NCBI GenBank assembly: GCA_023388055.1
Contig: JAEWGW010000020.1
Location: 1-64,000 of the forward strand
Direction: 5' to 3'
DNA length: 64,000 bases
From: Bacillota bacterium
Lineage (GTDB): Bacteria; Bacillota; Bacilli; Paenibacillales; NBRC-103111
Under the pieces are notes generated by a model. The model worked only from the letters and a program-made list of their open reading frames with translations, did not search any database and was not told the DNA's origin. Shown here in pieces: positions 24,994-33,624 of this stretch. Numbering within the stretch: position 1 is the first letter of the stretch; every line of letters begins with the position of its first letter. The position numbers and the translations under genes were made by a program.

Positions 24994-26376
24994 TTACAAG
25001 TTAGGCAGAGAAATTGTAAACAAGGTTCCCTCCGGGCTGCTGGAAACCTCAATTGTCCCGTTGTGGAGGCGTACAATCTTGGCGGCGATGGACAGCCCAA
25101 GTCCCGTTCCTCCCGCATCGCGTTCACGGGCGGCATCGGCCTTATAGAAGCGGTCGAACAAAAACGGAAGATGCTCCTTAGCAATCCCGTCCCCGTTATC
25201 CCGGATCAATACCCTGCAGCCACCGCCAGCCATCTGCTCTTCTGCACGGATATCCACCATTCTCCCAGCAGGAATGTACTTGACTGCATTGCCGATCAGA
25301 TTGGTCCAAACCTGCATAACCAGCACTTCGTCCCCGTGAAGACGGATCGCCTCCGGCACGGACAGCTTCACCAGCAGCGCCTTTTCTTCAATTTGCCACT
25401 GGAATACTTGGACGGCTTGGCGGATTTGGGTTTTCAGGGAGAAGAGATTCCGCTGCAGCGCCTCCCGGCCCTGCTCCAGGGTGGAGAGCAGCAGAAGCTG
25501 CTTGCCCAGAACAGACAGGCGGCGGCTTTCGTCACCAATAATGCCCGCATAATGGGCTCTTTCCTCAGGGGAAAGCTCCTGCTCCGCCAGGATTTTGGCA
25601 AAACCCTGAATGAGAGTGAGAGGGGACTGGAATTCATGGGAGACATTGGCCACAAACTGGCGACGGCCTTCATCCACACGCTCCAGCTCCTTGCCCATCA
25701 GCCGGAAATTGCGCGACAGCTCCCCGATTTCATCCCGCCGGGAAACAGGAAGCTCCATATGATAATGTCCCTGGGCAATTCTCCTTGTAGCCGCGGACAG
25801 CCGGGTGATGGGTTTCACCACGTAGCGGGTGCTCACCAGGAAAAGCAAGATGCTGATAGCCACAGCGAATACACCCATCAGACCGAAGAAAATACGCAGC
25901 TCCCCAAATTGCAGGATTACATCCGGCCGCAGAAACAGGGCATAACTCCGCTCCTGAACACGAAGGGGGACACCGACCGAATTGCTGAGCGCATTCTCGA
26001 AAAAACCGGAGATAAATGCCTGATTGGGATAATCCGCAACGCCGTGATATTGAGTACCCTGCAAAACCTGCTCCTTGATGCCGCTGTTCAGCTGCCGCTC
26101 CCGGAATTCACTCCCGTAATATCGGTCATCCCCGCGGTTATCCGTCAGATAAATCTGGTACCCCAGCGCGGCGGCATTATGCAGATAGCTGTCCACATCT
26201 GTGCCCTCACGTTCCGCATAAGACTGGAGCTGCTTGGCAATGCCGATCAGCTTCGTATCATTATAGGGCTTCAGCTTGGCATGGTAATAGATATTGGAGC
26301 CGAGAAAACCCAGGATGCAGCTTAAGAGGATCACTCCAAGCGCAACCAGACACACCCGTGTATATAAGGATTTCAT
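24994..26376 (-). CDS. two-component sensor histidine kinase
   Basis: A 460-residue membrane kinase. Membrane segments are at about 8-30 and 161-183, enclosing an outer sensor domain of about 130 residues. HAMP is at about 184-238, HisKA with phospho-acceptor His247 (NVSHEFQSPLTLI), then the ATPase domain with N-box NLIGNAVKYIP, DNGDGIAKEH and GGTGLGLSIA. All catalytic motifs are present. It overlaps the response regulator by ATGA. The outer sensor is larger than that of the short BceS-type kinases, so it may sense directly. Confidence 0.93.
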   Translation of the reverse strand: MKSLYTRVCLVALGVILLSCILGFLGSNIYYHAKLKPYNDTKLIGIAKQLQSYAEREGTDVDSYLHNAAALGYQIYLTDNRGDDRYYGSEFRERQLNSGIKEQVLQGTQYHGVADYPNQAFISGFFENALSNSVGVPLRVQERSYALFLRPDVILQFGELRIFFGLMGVFAVAISILLFLVSTRYVVKPITRLSAATRRIAQGHYHMELPVSRRDEIGELSRNFRLMGKELERVDEGRRQFVANVSHEFQSPLTLIQGFAKILAEQELSPEERAHYAGIIGDESRRLSVLGKQLLLLSTLEQGREALQRNLFSLKTQIRQAVQVFQWQIEEKALLVKLSVPEAIRLHGDEVLVMQVWTNLIGNAVKYIPAGRMVDIRAEEQMAGGGCRVLIRDNGDGIAKEHLPFLFDRFYKADAARERDAGGTGLGLSIAAKIVRLHNGTIEVSSSPEGTLFTISLPNL

Positions 26377-27053
26377 CCGTTGTCCCCCAATTCCAGCTTG
26401 TAGCCGATGCCGCGGACCGTCTTGATGGTGAAATCTGCAGCGTATTCCGCAAACCGCTGCCGCAGCCGCTTGATATGCACATCCACGGTCCGGTCATCCC
26501 CCTGGTAATCCGCTCCCCACACCAGCGTAATCAGCTCGTCGCGGGAGAAGAGGCGTCCGGGGAATTGGGCCAATTGGGACAGAAGCTCAAATTCCTTCAG
26601 CGGAAGGAAAAATTCCGTTTCACCGTCGGTAACCTCCACATTCTGCCGGTCGATAATGATCCGGTTCAACCGGAGCCGGTCGCTGGCGGTACGTGTATAA
26701 CGTCTGAATAAGGCCTTCACCCGGAACACCAGCTCCGCAGGCTCGAAGGGTTTGGTCAAATAATCGTCGGTGCCCCGGTCATAGCCCTTTTCCTTATCCT
26801 GCAGCTGGTCCCGGGCGGTAAGCATAATCACCGGAATATCCGTATGCTGCCGGATCCAGCCGCACAGCTCATAACCGTCGGTACCCGGCATCATAATATC
26901 GATAACGGCCAGGTCCACGGCGGATTCCTCCAGCAGCCGGATGGCCTCCAAGCCGTCGCGGGCTTCCAGGACCCGGTACCCTTCCTTGGTCAAAACATAC
27001 CGGAGCAGTGTCCGGATATTGGCGTCATCATCCGCCACAAGCAGATTTTTCAT
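26373..27053 (-). CDS. OmpR/PhoB-family response regulator
   Basis: A 226-residue regulator. Receiver domain: acidic pocket ADDD near 7-10, phospho-acceptor Asp52 (VIDIMMPGTDGYE) and Lys in YLTKPFEP. The winged-helix DNA-binding half ends with DRTVDVHIKRLRQRFAEYAADFTIKTVRGIGYKLE. ATG 27053 has GGAGG eight bases upstream; the frame extends further upstream but not convincingly. It is the first gene of the operon and presumably controls the exporter genes downstream. Confidence 0.94.
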   Translation of the reverse strand: MKNLLVADDDANIRTLLRYVLTKEGYRVLEARDGLEAIRLLEESAVDLAVIDIMMPGTDGYELCGWIRQHTDIPVIMLTARDQLQDKEKGYDRGTDDYLTKPFEPAELVFRVKALFRRYTRTASDRLRLNRIIIDRQNVEVTDGETEFFLPLKEFELLSQLAQFPGRLFSRDELITLVWGADYQGDDRTVDVHIKRLRQRFAEYAADFTIKTVRGIGYKLELGDNG

Positions 27054-27102
27054 GGGGTAACCTCCATAAGGATGAAGTGAAGCAATGTTGTTGTGCTCAG
27101 GA

Positions 27103-27951
27103 TCAGCCCTGCCGCAGCCGGGTGGGAGGGATTCCATGGAACTGACGGAACACACGGTTGAAGGTGCGCACATTGCTGAAGCCGCATTCCAGCGCAATGT
27201 CCAACATCGTGCGGTTGGTGCTGCGGATCAATTCCTCCGCTCTGCTAACGCGGATGGAGTTTAGATAGGCAGGAAAGCTCATGCCCGTCATCCCCCGGAA
27301 GAACCGCGAGAAGTAGAAGGGGCTCATCTGCGCGGCTTGGGCCGCCTGCTCCATGGTAATGTCACCGGCATAACCCTGCTCCAGGAAATCCAGCACCCGC
27401 TGCATAACCCGCATATTGGCCACCCGCCGTTTGGCATTGCCCTCGTCCGCCGGCTCCAGCTCCATATGGCGTATGGCATAACCGCACATTTCGTGCAGAA
27501 TACCGGTGATGATCTGCTCGTGGCAGGGACCTGCCTGCTGCCATTCCTCCTGGGCCCGTTTCATAAGCGCCTCCATAGCAGCGGTAAGGGCGGAATAATC
27601 CTCAGAAGAACGGGCACCGGAGCTTTTGGTCAGAAACGGGGAAACAAGCCGCACATCCTGGGGCCAGCCTCCCGGCAATCCGATGAGTCCGGGATGGAAG
27701 ATCTGGATCAGGAGGGCGGAGGGCTCCTCCTTGCTGTCATAGAAATGGATGTCCCCGCTTGCGCAAAAGGCAAAATCCCCTTGCTCCAGCCTGCGCACCT
27801 CGCGGTTTATGCCCATCCAGATGGAGCCTTCTATTACATAAACCAGCTCAACCTCTTGATGCCAATGAGCCAAAAAATGGATGTTTCGCGTTACAAAGGA
27901 CTGGAAGCGGAGATTGGTCCGGTACTGCCTGTTCTCGTGGAAGGCTCTCAT
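27103..27951 (-). CDS. AraC-family transcriptional regulator with cupin sensor domain
   Basis: A 282-residue regulator. The N-terminal cupin-like sensor contains HFLAHWHQEVELVYVIEGSIWMGINREVRRLEQGDFAFCASGDIHFY (about residues 25-72). Two C-terminal AraC helix-turn-helix units run from MQRVLDFLEQGYAGDITMEQAAQAAQMSPFYFSRFFRGMTGMSF to LDIALECGFSNVRTFNRVFRQFHGIPP (about 183-278). Such proteins usually regulate sugar genes. It is divergent from the ThuA and Gfo/Idh/MocA genes, which are its likely targets. It lies 50 bases upstream of the response regulator on the same strand. Confidence 0.9.
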   Translation of the reverse strand: MRAFHENRQYRTNLRFQSFVTRNIHFLAHWHQEVELVYVIEGSIWMGINREVRRLEQGDFAFCASGDIHFYDSKEEPSALLIQIFHPGLIGLPGGWPQDVRLVSPFLTKSSGARSSEDYSALTAAMEALMKRAQEEWQQAGPCHEQIITGILHEMCGYAIRHMELEPADEGNAKRRVANMRVMQRVLDFLEQGYAGDITMEQAAQAAQMSPFYFSRFFRGMTGMSFPAYLNSIRVSRAEELIRSTNRTMLDIALECGFSNVRTFNRVFRQFHGIPPTRLRQG

Positions 27952-28100
27952 GCGTTTGCCCCTTTGCTGGGTTTCAGGTTATTTCGTTAATGTGATAAAT
28001 ATAGCAAAAAATGTCCATATCCTCAATGGAAATGGCGAGAAAACAAGTTGGCTCCGGCGTACAATGAAAGCGAATCAACTGATCTGCAGAGGCAGAAGGG

Positions 28101-28796
28101 ATGGCGAAGCTGAGGATGGCACAGGTAAAGCAGGCGTTAATTGTAAAAGGTGGCTGGGACGGGCATGAGCCCAATCAGGTTTCCCGGATTTTTGCGGATA
28201 TATTGGAGCAGGAAGGATTCCAGGTGGAGGTTTCCGATACACTGGACAGCTTCCTTGACCAGGAGAAGCTGCTTGCTCTGGATCTGATCGTTCCGGTCTG
28301 GACCATGGGCGAGATCAAGAAGGAGCAGCTTGAGCCGGTGATGAAGGCAGTGGAAGCCGGCGTTGGTCTGGCAGGCTGCCACGGCGGGATGTGTGACGCC
28401 TTCCGCAATAGCACGGAATGGCAATTTATGACCGGGTCCCAATGGGTAGCCCATCCGTTGAACGACGGGGTGGAATACCGGGTAAACATAGTGGCGTCCT
28501 CCTCCAGCCCGATTGTGGAGGGCATCAAGGATTTTACGGTTGTGTCGGAGCAATATTACCTGCATGTGGATCCGGCGGTGCAGGTGCTGGCTACCACCAC
28601 GTTTCCCGTAACGGAGGGGGCCCATTCCGCCAACGGCAGCATTGTGATGCCGGTTGTCTACACCAAACGGTGGGGCAAGGGAAAGGTGTTCTACAATGCC
28701 TTGGGTCATCATGCGGATGTGTTTGATATTCCCGAAGCCAAGGAATTCATGCGCCGCGGCTTCTTGTGGGCAGCCCGGAGCGGGGAAGGGGTATAA
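28101..28796 (+). CDS. ThuA-like sugar-utilisation protein (class I glutamine amidotransferase-like fold)
   Basis: A 231-residue ThuA-domain protein. ALIVKGGWDGHEPNQVSRIFADILEQEGFQVEV begins the fold; VEAGVGLAGCHGGMCDAFRNSTEWQFMTGSQWVAHP is the flavodoxin-like core with GCHGG; RWGKGKVFYNALGHHADVFD is the conserved C-terminal box. ThuA proteins take part in trehalose or other disaccharide metabolism beside ThuB-type dehydrogenases, which fits the next gene. AGAGG is eight bases before ATG 28101; ATG 28116 is an alternative. The gap to the next gene is two bases. Confidence 0.88.
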   Translation: MAKLRMAQVKQALIVKGGWDGHEPNQVSRIFADILEQEGFQVEVSDTLDSFLDQEKLLALDLIVPVWTMGEIKKEQLEPVMKAVEAGVGLAGCHGGMCDAFRNSTEWQFMTGSQWVAHPLNDGVEYRVNIVASSSSPIVEGIKDFTVVSEQYYLHVDPAVQVLATTTFPVTEGAHSANGSIVMPVVYTKRWGKGKVFYNALGHHADVFDIPEAKEFMRRGFLWAARSGEGV

Positions 28797-28798
28797 AT

Positions 28799-29908
28799 AT
28801 GGACAAAATAAACATCGGTATTATCGGCTGCGGCAACATCAGCGGCATCTATCTCACCAATTTGACCCAAACCTTCGCCAACACCCGGGTGGTGGCTTGC
28901 TCTGATCTGGATTTGGACAGGGCTGCTGCCGCGGCCGAGCAGTATGGCATTCCTCATGCGCTTGGCACCAGTGAGCTGCTGGCACGTGAGGATATTCAAA
29001 TTGTGGTCAATCTGACCACACCCAAGCACCACTACGAGGTATCCAAGCAGACGCTTCTGGCCGGCAAGCATGTATACGTGGAAAAGCCGCTTACCTTGTC
29101 TCTTGAGGAAGGGACGGCTTTGGTGCAGCTGGCCAAGGAAAAGGGATTGATGCTGGGCTGCGCTCCGGATACCTTCCTTGGCGCCGGGCTGCAGCTCTGC
29201 CGCAAGCTCATCGACGACGGCTTCATCGGCAGACCGGTGGCGGCAACGGCCTTTATGGCCTGCCACGGCCATGAGAGCTGGCATCCAGCGCCGGAATTCT
29301 ATTACCAGGGCGGCGGCGGTCCGATGTTCGATATGGGACCGTATTATCTGACGGCGCTGGCTTCTTTGTTGGGACCGGCGAAGACAGTTTGCGGCATGAC
29401 CGCCTCGGCATATGAAGAGCGGACCATTACCAGCGCGCCCAAGTTTGGCCAAAAAATTCCGGTAGAGGTGCCTACCCATGTAGCCGGAACCATCCTCTAC
29501 CAAAACGGTGCCGTTGCCACCATGATTACCAGCTTTGACGTCTGGAACAGCAAGCTCCCTCGCATAGAAATCTACGGAACGGGAGGCACCCTGTACGTTC
29601 CCGATCCCAATACCTTCGGCGGCCCTGTGCTGCTGCAGCCTGCCGGACGCAAGGAGGCGCTGGAGATCCCGCTGATCCATGCCTATGATGAGAACAGCAG
29701 AGGGATTGCCGTAGCGGATATGGCCCGGTCCCTGATCACCGGGGATACCCACCGTGCCAATGGAGAGTTGGCCTTGCATGTGCTGGAGCTGATGCATGCT
29801 TTCCACACCAGTGCCGACAGCGCACAATATGTGCAGCTGCAAACCTCTTGTGAACGTCCCTCGCCACTTGCTCCTGGTCTGGTGAAGGGATATCTGGACC
29901 CGGCTTAA
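28799..29908 (+). CDS. Gfo/Idh/MocA-family NAD(P)-dependent sugar dehydrogenase
   Basis: A 369-residue oxidoreductase. The Rossmann start INIGIIGCGNISGIYLTNL is at residues 4-22, the EKP motif (VYVEKPLTLSLEEG) near 97, and the C-terminal domain contains GGGPMFDMGPYYLTALASLLGP with the Asp and Tyr of the active site region. It is comparable to ThuB, which oxidises the 3-position of disaccharides. AAGGGG precedes ATG 28799. It forms a two-gene operon with the ThuA gene, divergent from the AraC regulator. Confidence 0.92.
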   Translation: MDKINIGIIGCGNISGIYLTNLTQTFANTRVVACSDLDLDRAAAAAEQYGIPHALGTSELLAREDIQIVVNLTTPKHHYEVSKQTLLAGKHVYVEKPLTLSLEEGTALVQLAKEKGLMLGCAPDTFLGAGLQLCRKLIDDGFIGRPVAATAFMACHGHESWHPAPEFYYQGGGGPMFDMGPYYLTALASLLGPAKTVCGMTASAYEERTITSAPKFGQKIPVEVPTHVAGTILYQNGAVATMITSFDVWNSKLPRIEIYGTGGTLYVPDPNTFGGPVLLQPAGRKEALEIPLIHAYDENSRGIAVADMARSLITGDTHRANGELALHVLELMHAFHTSADSAQYVQLQTSCERPSPLAPGLVKGYLDPA

Positions 29909-29925
29909 TTGGGGGAGAGTGCCTC

Positions 29926-29955
29926 TTGACTTTTGGTATCGGGCGCTGGTAATAT
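29926..29955 (+). promoter_or_regulatory. sigma-A promoter of the T-box leader
   Basis: TTGACT (29926-29931), 18 bases and an extended TGGTAATAT (-10 at 29950-29955) lie just before the T-box RNA. Confidence 0.7.
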
Positions 29956-29961
29956 GAGTTC

Positions 29962-30273
29962 AATTCATATTGCAATGCGCTTGACCAAAGACATGACCGC
30001 CATTGACGGGCCGTTCAGAGAGAGAAGCCACCGGCTGAAAGCTTCTCCGGCTAACGGATGTGCAGGTTACCCCTTTGGAGCAGTACCGGTGAACCCCGGG
30101 CCTCTGTGGCTGCGGCAGTATCCGGTACCGGCCGGTCTTCCGTTAACGGACTCCTTCAAGGACCTGTTTCTTGCTCCGGCTTCCCCGTATGGAAGCGGAC
30201 GCGGGCCAGGTTGAACCAGGGTGGAACCACGAGCTGAACGCACTCGTCCCTTTTAGGGATAGTGCGTTTTTTT
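29962..30273 (+). ncRNA. T-box riboswitch (tRNA-Thr sensing) with terminator
   Basis: The T-box sequence CAGGGTGGAACCACG at 30217-30231 contains the TGGA that pairs with the uncharged tRNA end. Stem I elements AGAGAG (about 30017-30022) and GGCTGAAA (about 30032) are visible. ACC at 30069-30071, followed by CCTTTGGAGCA, is the likely specifier codon for threonine. The terminator is GCACTCGTCCC/GGGATAGTGC plus seven T (about 30239-30273). Uncharged tRNA-Thr should favour antitermination and expression of the synthetase. Confidence 0.9.
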
Positions 30274-30305
30274 GCTTTGGATCAGGAAAATTGGAGGGGT
30301 TAAAA

Positions 30306-32033
30306 ATGGAAAATAATAACATGTTGTCGATGATACGCCAAACTGCCGCTTACGTTCTGGCCCAAGCTGTGAAGCAGCTGTATGGGGCGGAGCAGGTGAA
30401 ATTGGGTGTTGGCTCGGTTACTGAGGATGGCTTCTATTACGATTTTGACGTGGAAAAACCGTTTGTTGCGGAGGATCTTGCTGCTCTGGAGAAGGAAATG
30501 GAGCGGATCATCCGGGAGGACCGCCCCATTGTCAACCGGCTGGTCAGCCGGGAGGATGCGGCCCTGCTGCTCCGCCGGGAGCCGTATAAGCTGGAGCTGT
30601 TGGCCGGTCTGCCTCTGCAGGAGGACGGCAAGCTTTCCCTTTATGCCCAGGGGGACTTTCTGGATCTGCAGGAGGGGACAATGCTTTCGTCCACTGGCGG
30701 CATTAAGGCGGTAAAGCTCATGCATGCAGCTGGCGCGTATTGGCAGGGAGATGCCGGTAACCGGATGCTGCAGCGGGTGTACGGAACTGCCTTCGCCAAG
30801 AAGGCCCATCTGAAGGAGCATCTGCACCTGCTGGAGGAAGCGCAGAAGCGGGACCACCGGAAGCTGGGCAAGGAGCTGGAGCTGTTTATGTTCTCGGAGG
30901 AAGCGCCGGGTATGCCCTTTTATCTGCCTAATGGGCTGGTTGTCCGTTCAGAGCTGGAGAACTTCCTGCGTGAGGTCCAGAACCGCCAGGGCTACCAAGA
31001 GGTTCGTTCCCCTTTGATGATGAACCGGCGTTTGTGGGAGCATTCCGGCCATTGGGACCACTACAAGGACAACATGTATTTTACTCAGGTGGATGAGGAG
31101 GCATTTGCCTTGAAGCCTATGAATTGTCCCGGCCATATGCTGGTGTTTAAGAACAGCCAGCATTCCTACCGGGAGCTGCCTATACGGCTGGCCGAGTTCG
31201 GCCAGGTGCACCGCCATGAATTTTCCGGCGCCTTAAACGGAATGATGCGGGTCCGCACCTTCTGTCAGGATGACGCCCATCTGTTTGTGCGGCCGGAGCA
31301 GATCGAAGAAGAGATTGCCCGGGTGATCGCCCTGATCGGGCAGGTATACGGCGTGTTCGGCTTCTCCTACCAGGTGGAGCTGTCCACCAGACCGGAGGAT
31401 TTCATGGGATCGCCGGAGCTGTGGGATGCGGCGGAGAATGCGCTGCGCAATGTGCTGGAGAAGGTAGGGCTGCCCTACCGGATTAATGAAGGGGATGGAG
31501 CCTTTTACGGGCCAAAAATCGACTTCCACATCCGGGATGCGCTGAAACGGAGCTGGCAATGCGGCACCATTCAGCTGGATTTCCAGATGCCGCAGAAGTT
31601 TGGACTGTCCTATGTGGGGGAGGACGGCGGCAAACATTGTCCGGTGGTGATTCACCGTGCAGTATACGGCTCCATTGACCGGTTTATGGGCATCCTGATT
31701 GAGCATTATGCAGGAGCATTCCCGGCATGGCTGGCTCCGGTGCAGGTCAAGGTATTGGCAGTGTCGGATGCCCATGCGGATTATGCGCTCTCAGTGTGCG
31801 ATGCCCTCCAGCGGGAAGGGATCAGGGTGGAGGCGGATCTGCGCCGGGAGAAGCTGGGCTACAAAATCCGCCAGGCCCAAATGGAAAAGGTCCCGTACAT
31901 GCTTGTAGTGGGAGATGCTGAGGCGGAGGGGGTCGTGGTTGCCGTCCGCAAGCGAGAAGCTGGAGATTTGGGCAGCATGGCCTTGGAGGAGCTGCTCCGG
32001 TTGGTTCAACATGATATTGCGGGCAGGAAATAA
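30306..32033 (+). CDS. thrS: threonyl-tRNA synthetase paralog without TGS domain and with a degenerate editing site
   Basis: 575 residues, about 65 fewer than usual ThrRS: the N-terminal TGS domain is missing. The editing domain is present, but its four key residues are changed. HxxxH (HSxAH) reads QTAAY near 11-15, and C-x3-H (DLCRGPH) reads DLQEGTM near 114-120. The catalytic core is intact: zinc ligands in KPMNCPGH, QDDAHLF and VIHRAVYGS, motif 2 FGQVHRHEFSG, and a complete anticodon-binding domain from PVQVKVLAVSD on. It should charge tRNA-Thr but not clear Ser-tRNA-Thr. ATG 30306 follows TTGGAGGGG. Confidence 0.93.
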   Translation: MENNNMLSMIRQTAAYVLAQAVKQLYGAEQVKLGVGSVTEDGFYYDFDVEKPFVAEDLAALEKEMERIIREDRPIVNRLVSREDAALLLRREPYKLELLAGLPLQEDGKLSLYAQGDFLDLQEGTMLSSTGGIKAVKLMHAAGAYWQGDAGNRMLQRVYGTAFAKKAHLKEHLHLLEEAQKRDHRKLGKELELFMFSEEAPGMPFYLPNGLVVRSELENFLREVQNRQGYQEVRSPLMMNRRLWEHSGHWDHYKDNMYFTQVDEEAFALKPMNCPGHMLVFKNSQHSYRELPIRLAEFGQVHRHEFSGALNGMMRVRTFCQDDAHLFVRPEQIEEEIARVIALIGQVYGVFGFSYQVELSTRPEDFMGSPELWDAAENALRNVLEKVGLPYRINEGDGAFYGPKIDFHIRDALKRSWQCGTIQLDFQMPQKFGLSYVGEDGGKHCPVVIHRAVYGSIDRFMGILIEHYAGAFPAWLAPVQVKVLAVSDAHADYALSVCDALQREGIRVEADLRREKLGYKIRQAQMEKVPYMLVVGDAEAEGVVVAVRKREAGDLGSMALEELLRLVQHDIAGRK

Positions 32034-32046
32034 GGAGAGCAGCGTA

Positions 32047-32092
32047 AAAGCAGTCCCTACCGTTGATGGCGGCGGGGACTGCTTTTTTCTTT
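32047..32092 (+). terminator. rho-independent terminator of the ThrRS gene
   Basis: AAAAGCAGTCCC pairs with GGGGACTGCTTTTTT around a GC-rich loop. Confidence 0.9.
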
Positions 32093-32115
32093 TTGCAGCT
32101 AGGAACGGTAATTGC

Positions 32116-33291
32116 TTATTTGCGGATGGCTTTCCCGGTTAGGCTCATGTACTGCTCATCAGTTAACGGCTTGCTGTGGTAGAAGAGGGTATAGAAACGG
32201 CTGACTTCTTTTCTCAAATCATAGGAGAAGGAATCTGGGTACAGCAGCTCCGACAACCAAACCATGCCCATATACCGGTTAATGGAGGGCGGGGAGCCCA
32301 GCCAGTTGAAGGGGTAGGCGGGAACCTCGTAGAATGTGCCGCCGGAGATGGCCTTCATGGTTTTCCATGTGGGGTCGGAGGAAGCTTTGGCGTACATGCT
32401 GTTGGGGGCGAACAGAATCACATCGGGCTTCCACTGGACAATCTGCTCCAGGGACACCTCGTTGCCTGTACCTTTGCCGGAGGGGTTATCCACTACCGCC
32501 ACATTATCCGCCATAAGATCCAGGACCTCGGCATGGAAAGAGCCCTTGGCAATGACGTTGGTGCCCGTGTCCCCCAGGCTGTAAAGCACCTTTGCCTTTT
32601 TATCTCCGATTTTCTTCATGGTGTCGGTAGTGGTCGAGTAAATTTCCTTGGTGTAATCGGAGAGTGTTTTGGCTTCCTGAGGCATACCGAGAATCTGGCC
32701 CAGAGTATCATAAGCGGTGGACATGGTCGATAGTGTGGCCTCTACGAAAATGGTGGGGATGCCCAGCTGCTTCTGCACGCCGTCCATGTCTTCCACAATG
32801 CTGCTTTTTTTCTCGCCGATGTCGATAATCACCTGGGGTTTGGCTGCGGCCAACGCTTCCTTGTTCAGATTAGCAGAGCCGTAAAACTGACCGAACACCG
32901 GCAGCTTCAGATATTTGTCCTCCATAAAAGCCCCAGCATCGCCGCTCCATTTGTTGGACAATCCCACCAGCTTGTCAGGCGCCAGGGCAAAGAGCACCAT
33001 CTGCGCCAATTGGCCGGAGGGGGCAATCCGTTCGATGGAGGGGGGAAGCTCTACCTTCCGCCCCGCTGAATCCGTGAAGGTGACCGTGGCGGAAGCGGCA
33101 GGTGTGGCAGGGGAAGGTAGCACACTGGCGGCAGCCGATGGGGCGGAGGAGGAAGAGGGGGAAACCGTTGAAGCAGCTTGCGGCGTTTCCTTGCCTGAGG
33201 TGCCGCAAGCGGGTAGCCAGGTAACGAATAGCAGAGCTGCCAGTCCCATTTTCGCTGAACGTAACCGATTGTTGCTAAGTAAAATGTTCAT
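32116..33291 (-). CDS. FecB/BtuF-type metal-chelate ABC transporter substrate-binding lipoprotein
   Basis: A 391-residue lipoprotein of the periplasmic_binding_2 (TroA-like) fold. The signal peptide ends in lipobox LPAC (about residue 29), followed by a Ser/Ala/Pro-rich linker to about 70. ERIAPSGQLAQMVLFALAPDKLVGLSNKW, AAAKPQVIIDIGEKKS and QIVQWKPDVILFAPNSM are typical of binders of siderophores, cobalamin or metal chelates. ATG 33291 has GGGAGTGA upstream. It lies 333 bases downstream of the matching ATPase gene, separated by repeats, so it may also be expressed separately. Confidence 0.88.
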   Translation of the reverse strand: MNILLSNNRLRSAKMGLAALLFVTWLPACGTSGKETPQAASTVSPSSSSAPSAAASVLPSPATPAASATVTFTDSAGRKVELPPSIERIAPSGQLAQMVLFALAPDKLVGLSNKWSGDAGAFMEDKYLKLPVFGQFYGSANLNKEALAAAKPQVIIDIGEKKSSIVEDMDGVQKQLGIPTIFVEATLSTMSTAYDTLGQILGMPQEAKTLSDYTKEIYSTTTDTMKKIGDKKAKVLYSLGDTGTNVIAKGSFHAEVLDLMADNVAVVDNPSGKGTGNEVSLEQIVQWKPDVILFAPNSMYAKASSDPTWKTMKAISGGTFYEVPAYPFNWLGSPPSINRYMGMVWLSELLYPDSFSYDLRKEVSRFYTLFYHSKPLTDEQYMSLTGKAIRK

Positions 33292-33367
33292 ATGATTCAC
33301 TCCCTTTGTATAGTTGGAGACTGTCACGAAATAAAGGTTAGGCTGCCGAACCATTCGAATCGACGGA

Positions 33368-33620
33368 GCGCTAACGGAACTCAGAAGCTCTTAGAAGCTA
33401 AAAATGAACCAATTTGATTTGTAACGGAATTCAGCGACTCTTAGCGCACATTTTGTACCCTATTTAGTCTGAAAAAGCAGTCTAAGTGTCATCTAGTTCC
33501 GTTAGAGCGCCCAGGAAGCGGATTTTGACTTTTAAGAGTCGCTAAGTTCCGTTAGAGTGCTGAGGTCGCGGACTTCGGCTTCTAAGTGTCTCTAAGTTCC
33601 GCTAACACTCCCAAGCAGCG
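33368..33620. repeat. five TAACGGA-core repeat units in alternating orientation
   Basis: Forward units begin about 33368 (GCTAACGGAACTCAGAAGCTCTTAG) and 33421 (GTAACGGAATTCAGCGACTCTTAG). Reverse units end about 33512, 33560 and 33612 (each TTCCGTTAG or TTCCGCTAA). Opposed copies could fold into long hairpins in RNA. They fill the whole gap between the ATPase gene and the binding-protein gene of the transporter. Confidence 0.7.
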
Positions 33621-33624
33621 AGTT

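Noticed and set aside
24904..26325. A 473-codon plus-strand open frame
   Set aside because: It lies opposite the sensor kinase, whose H, N and G boxes are intact. The peptide is low-complexity shadow sequence.
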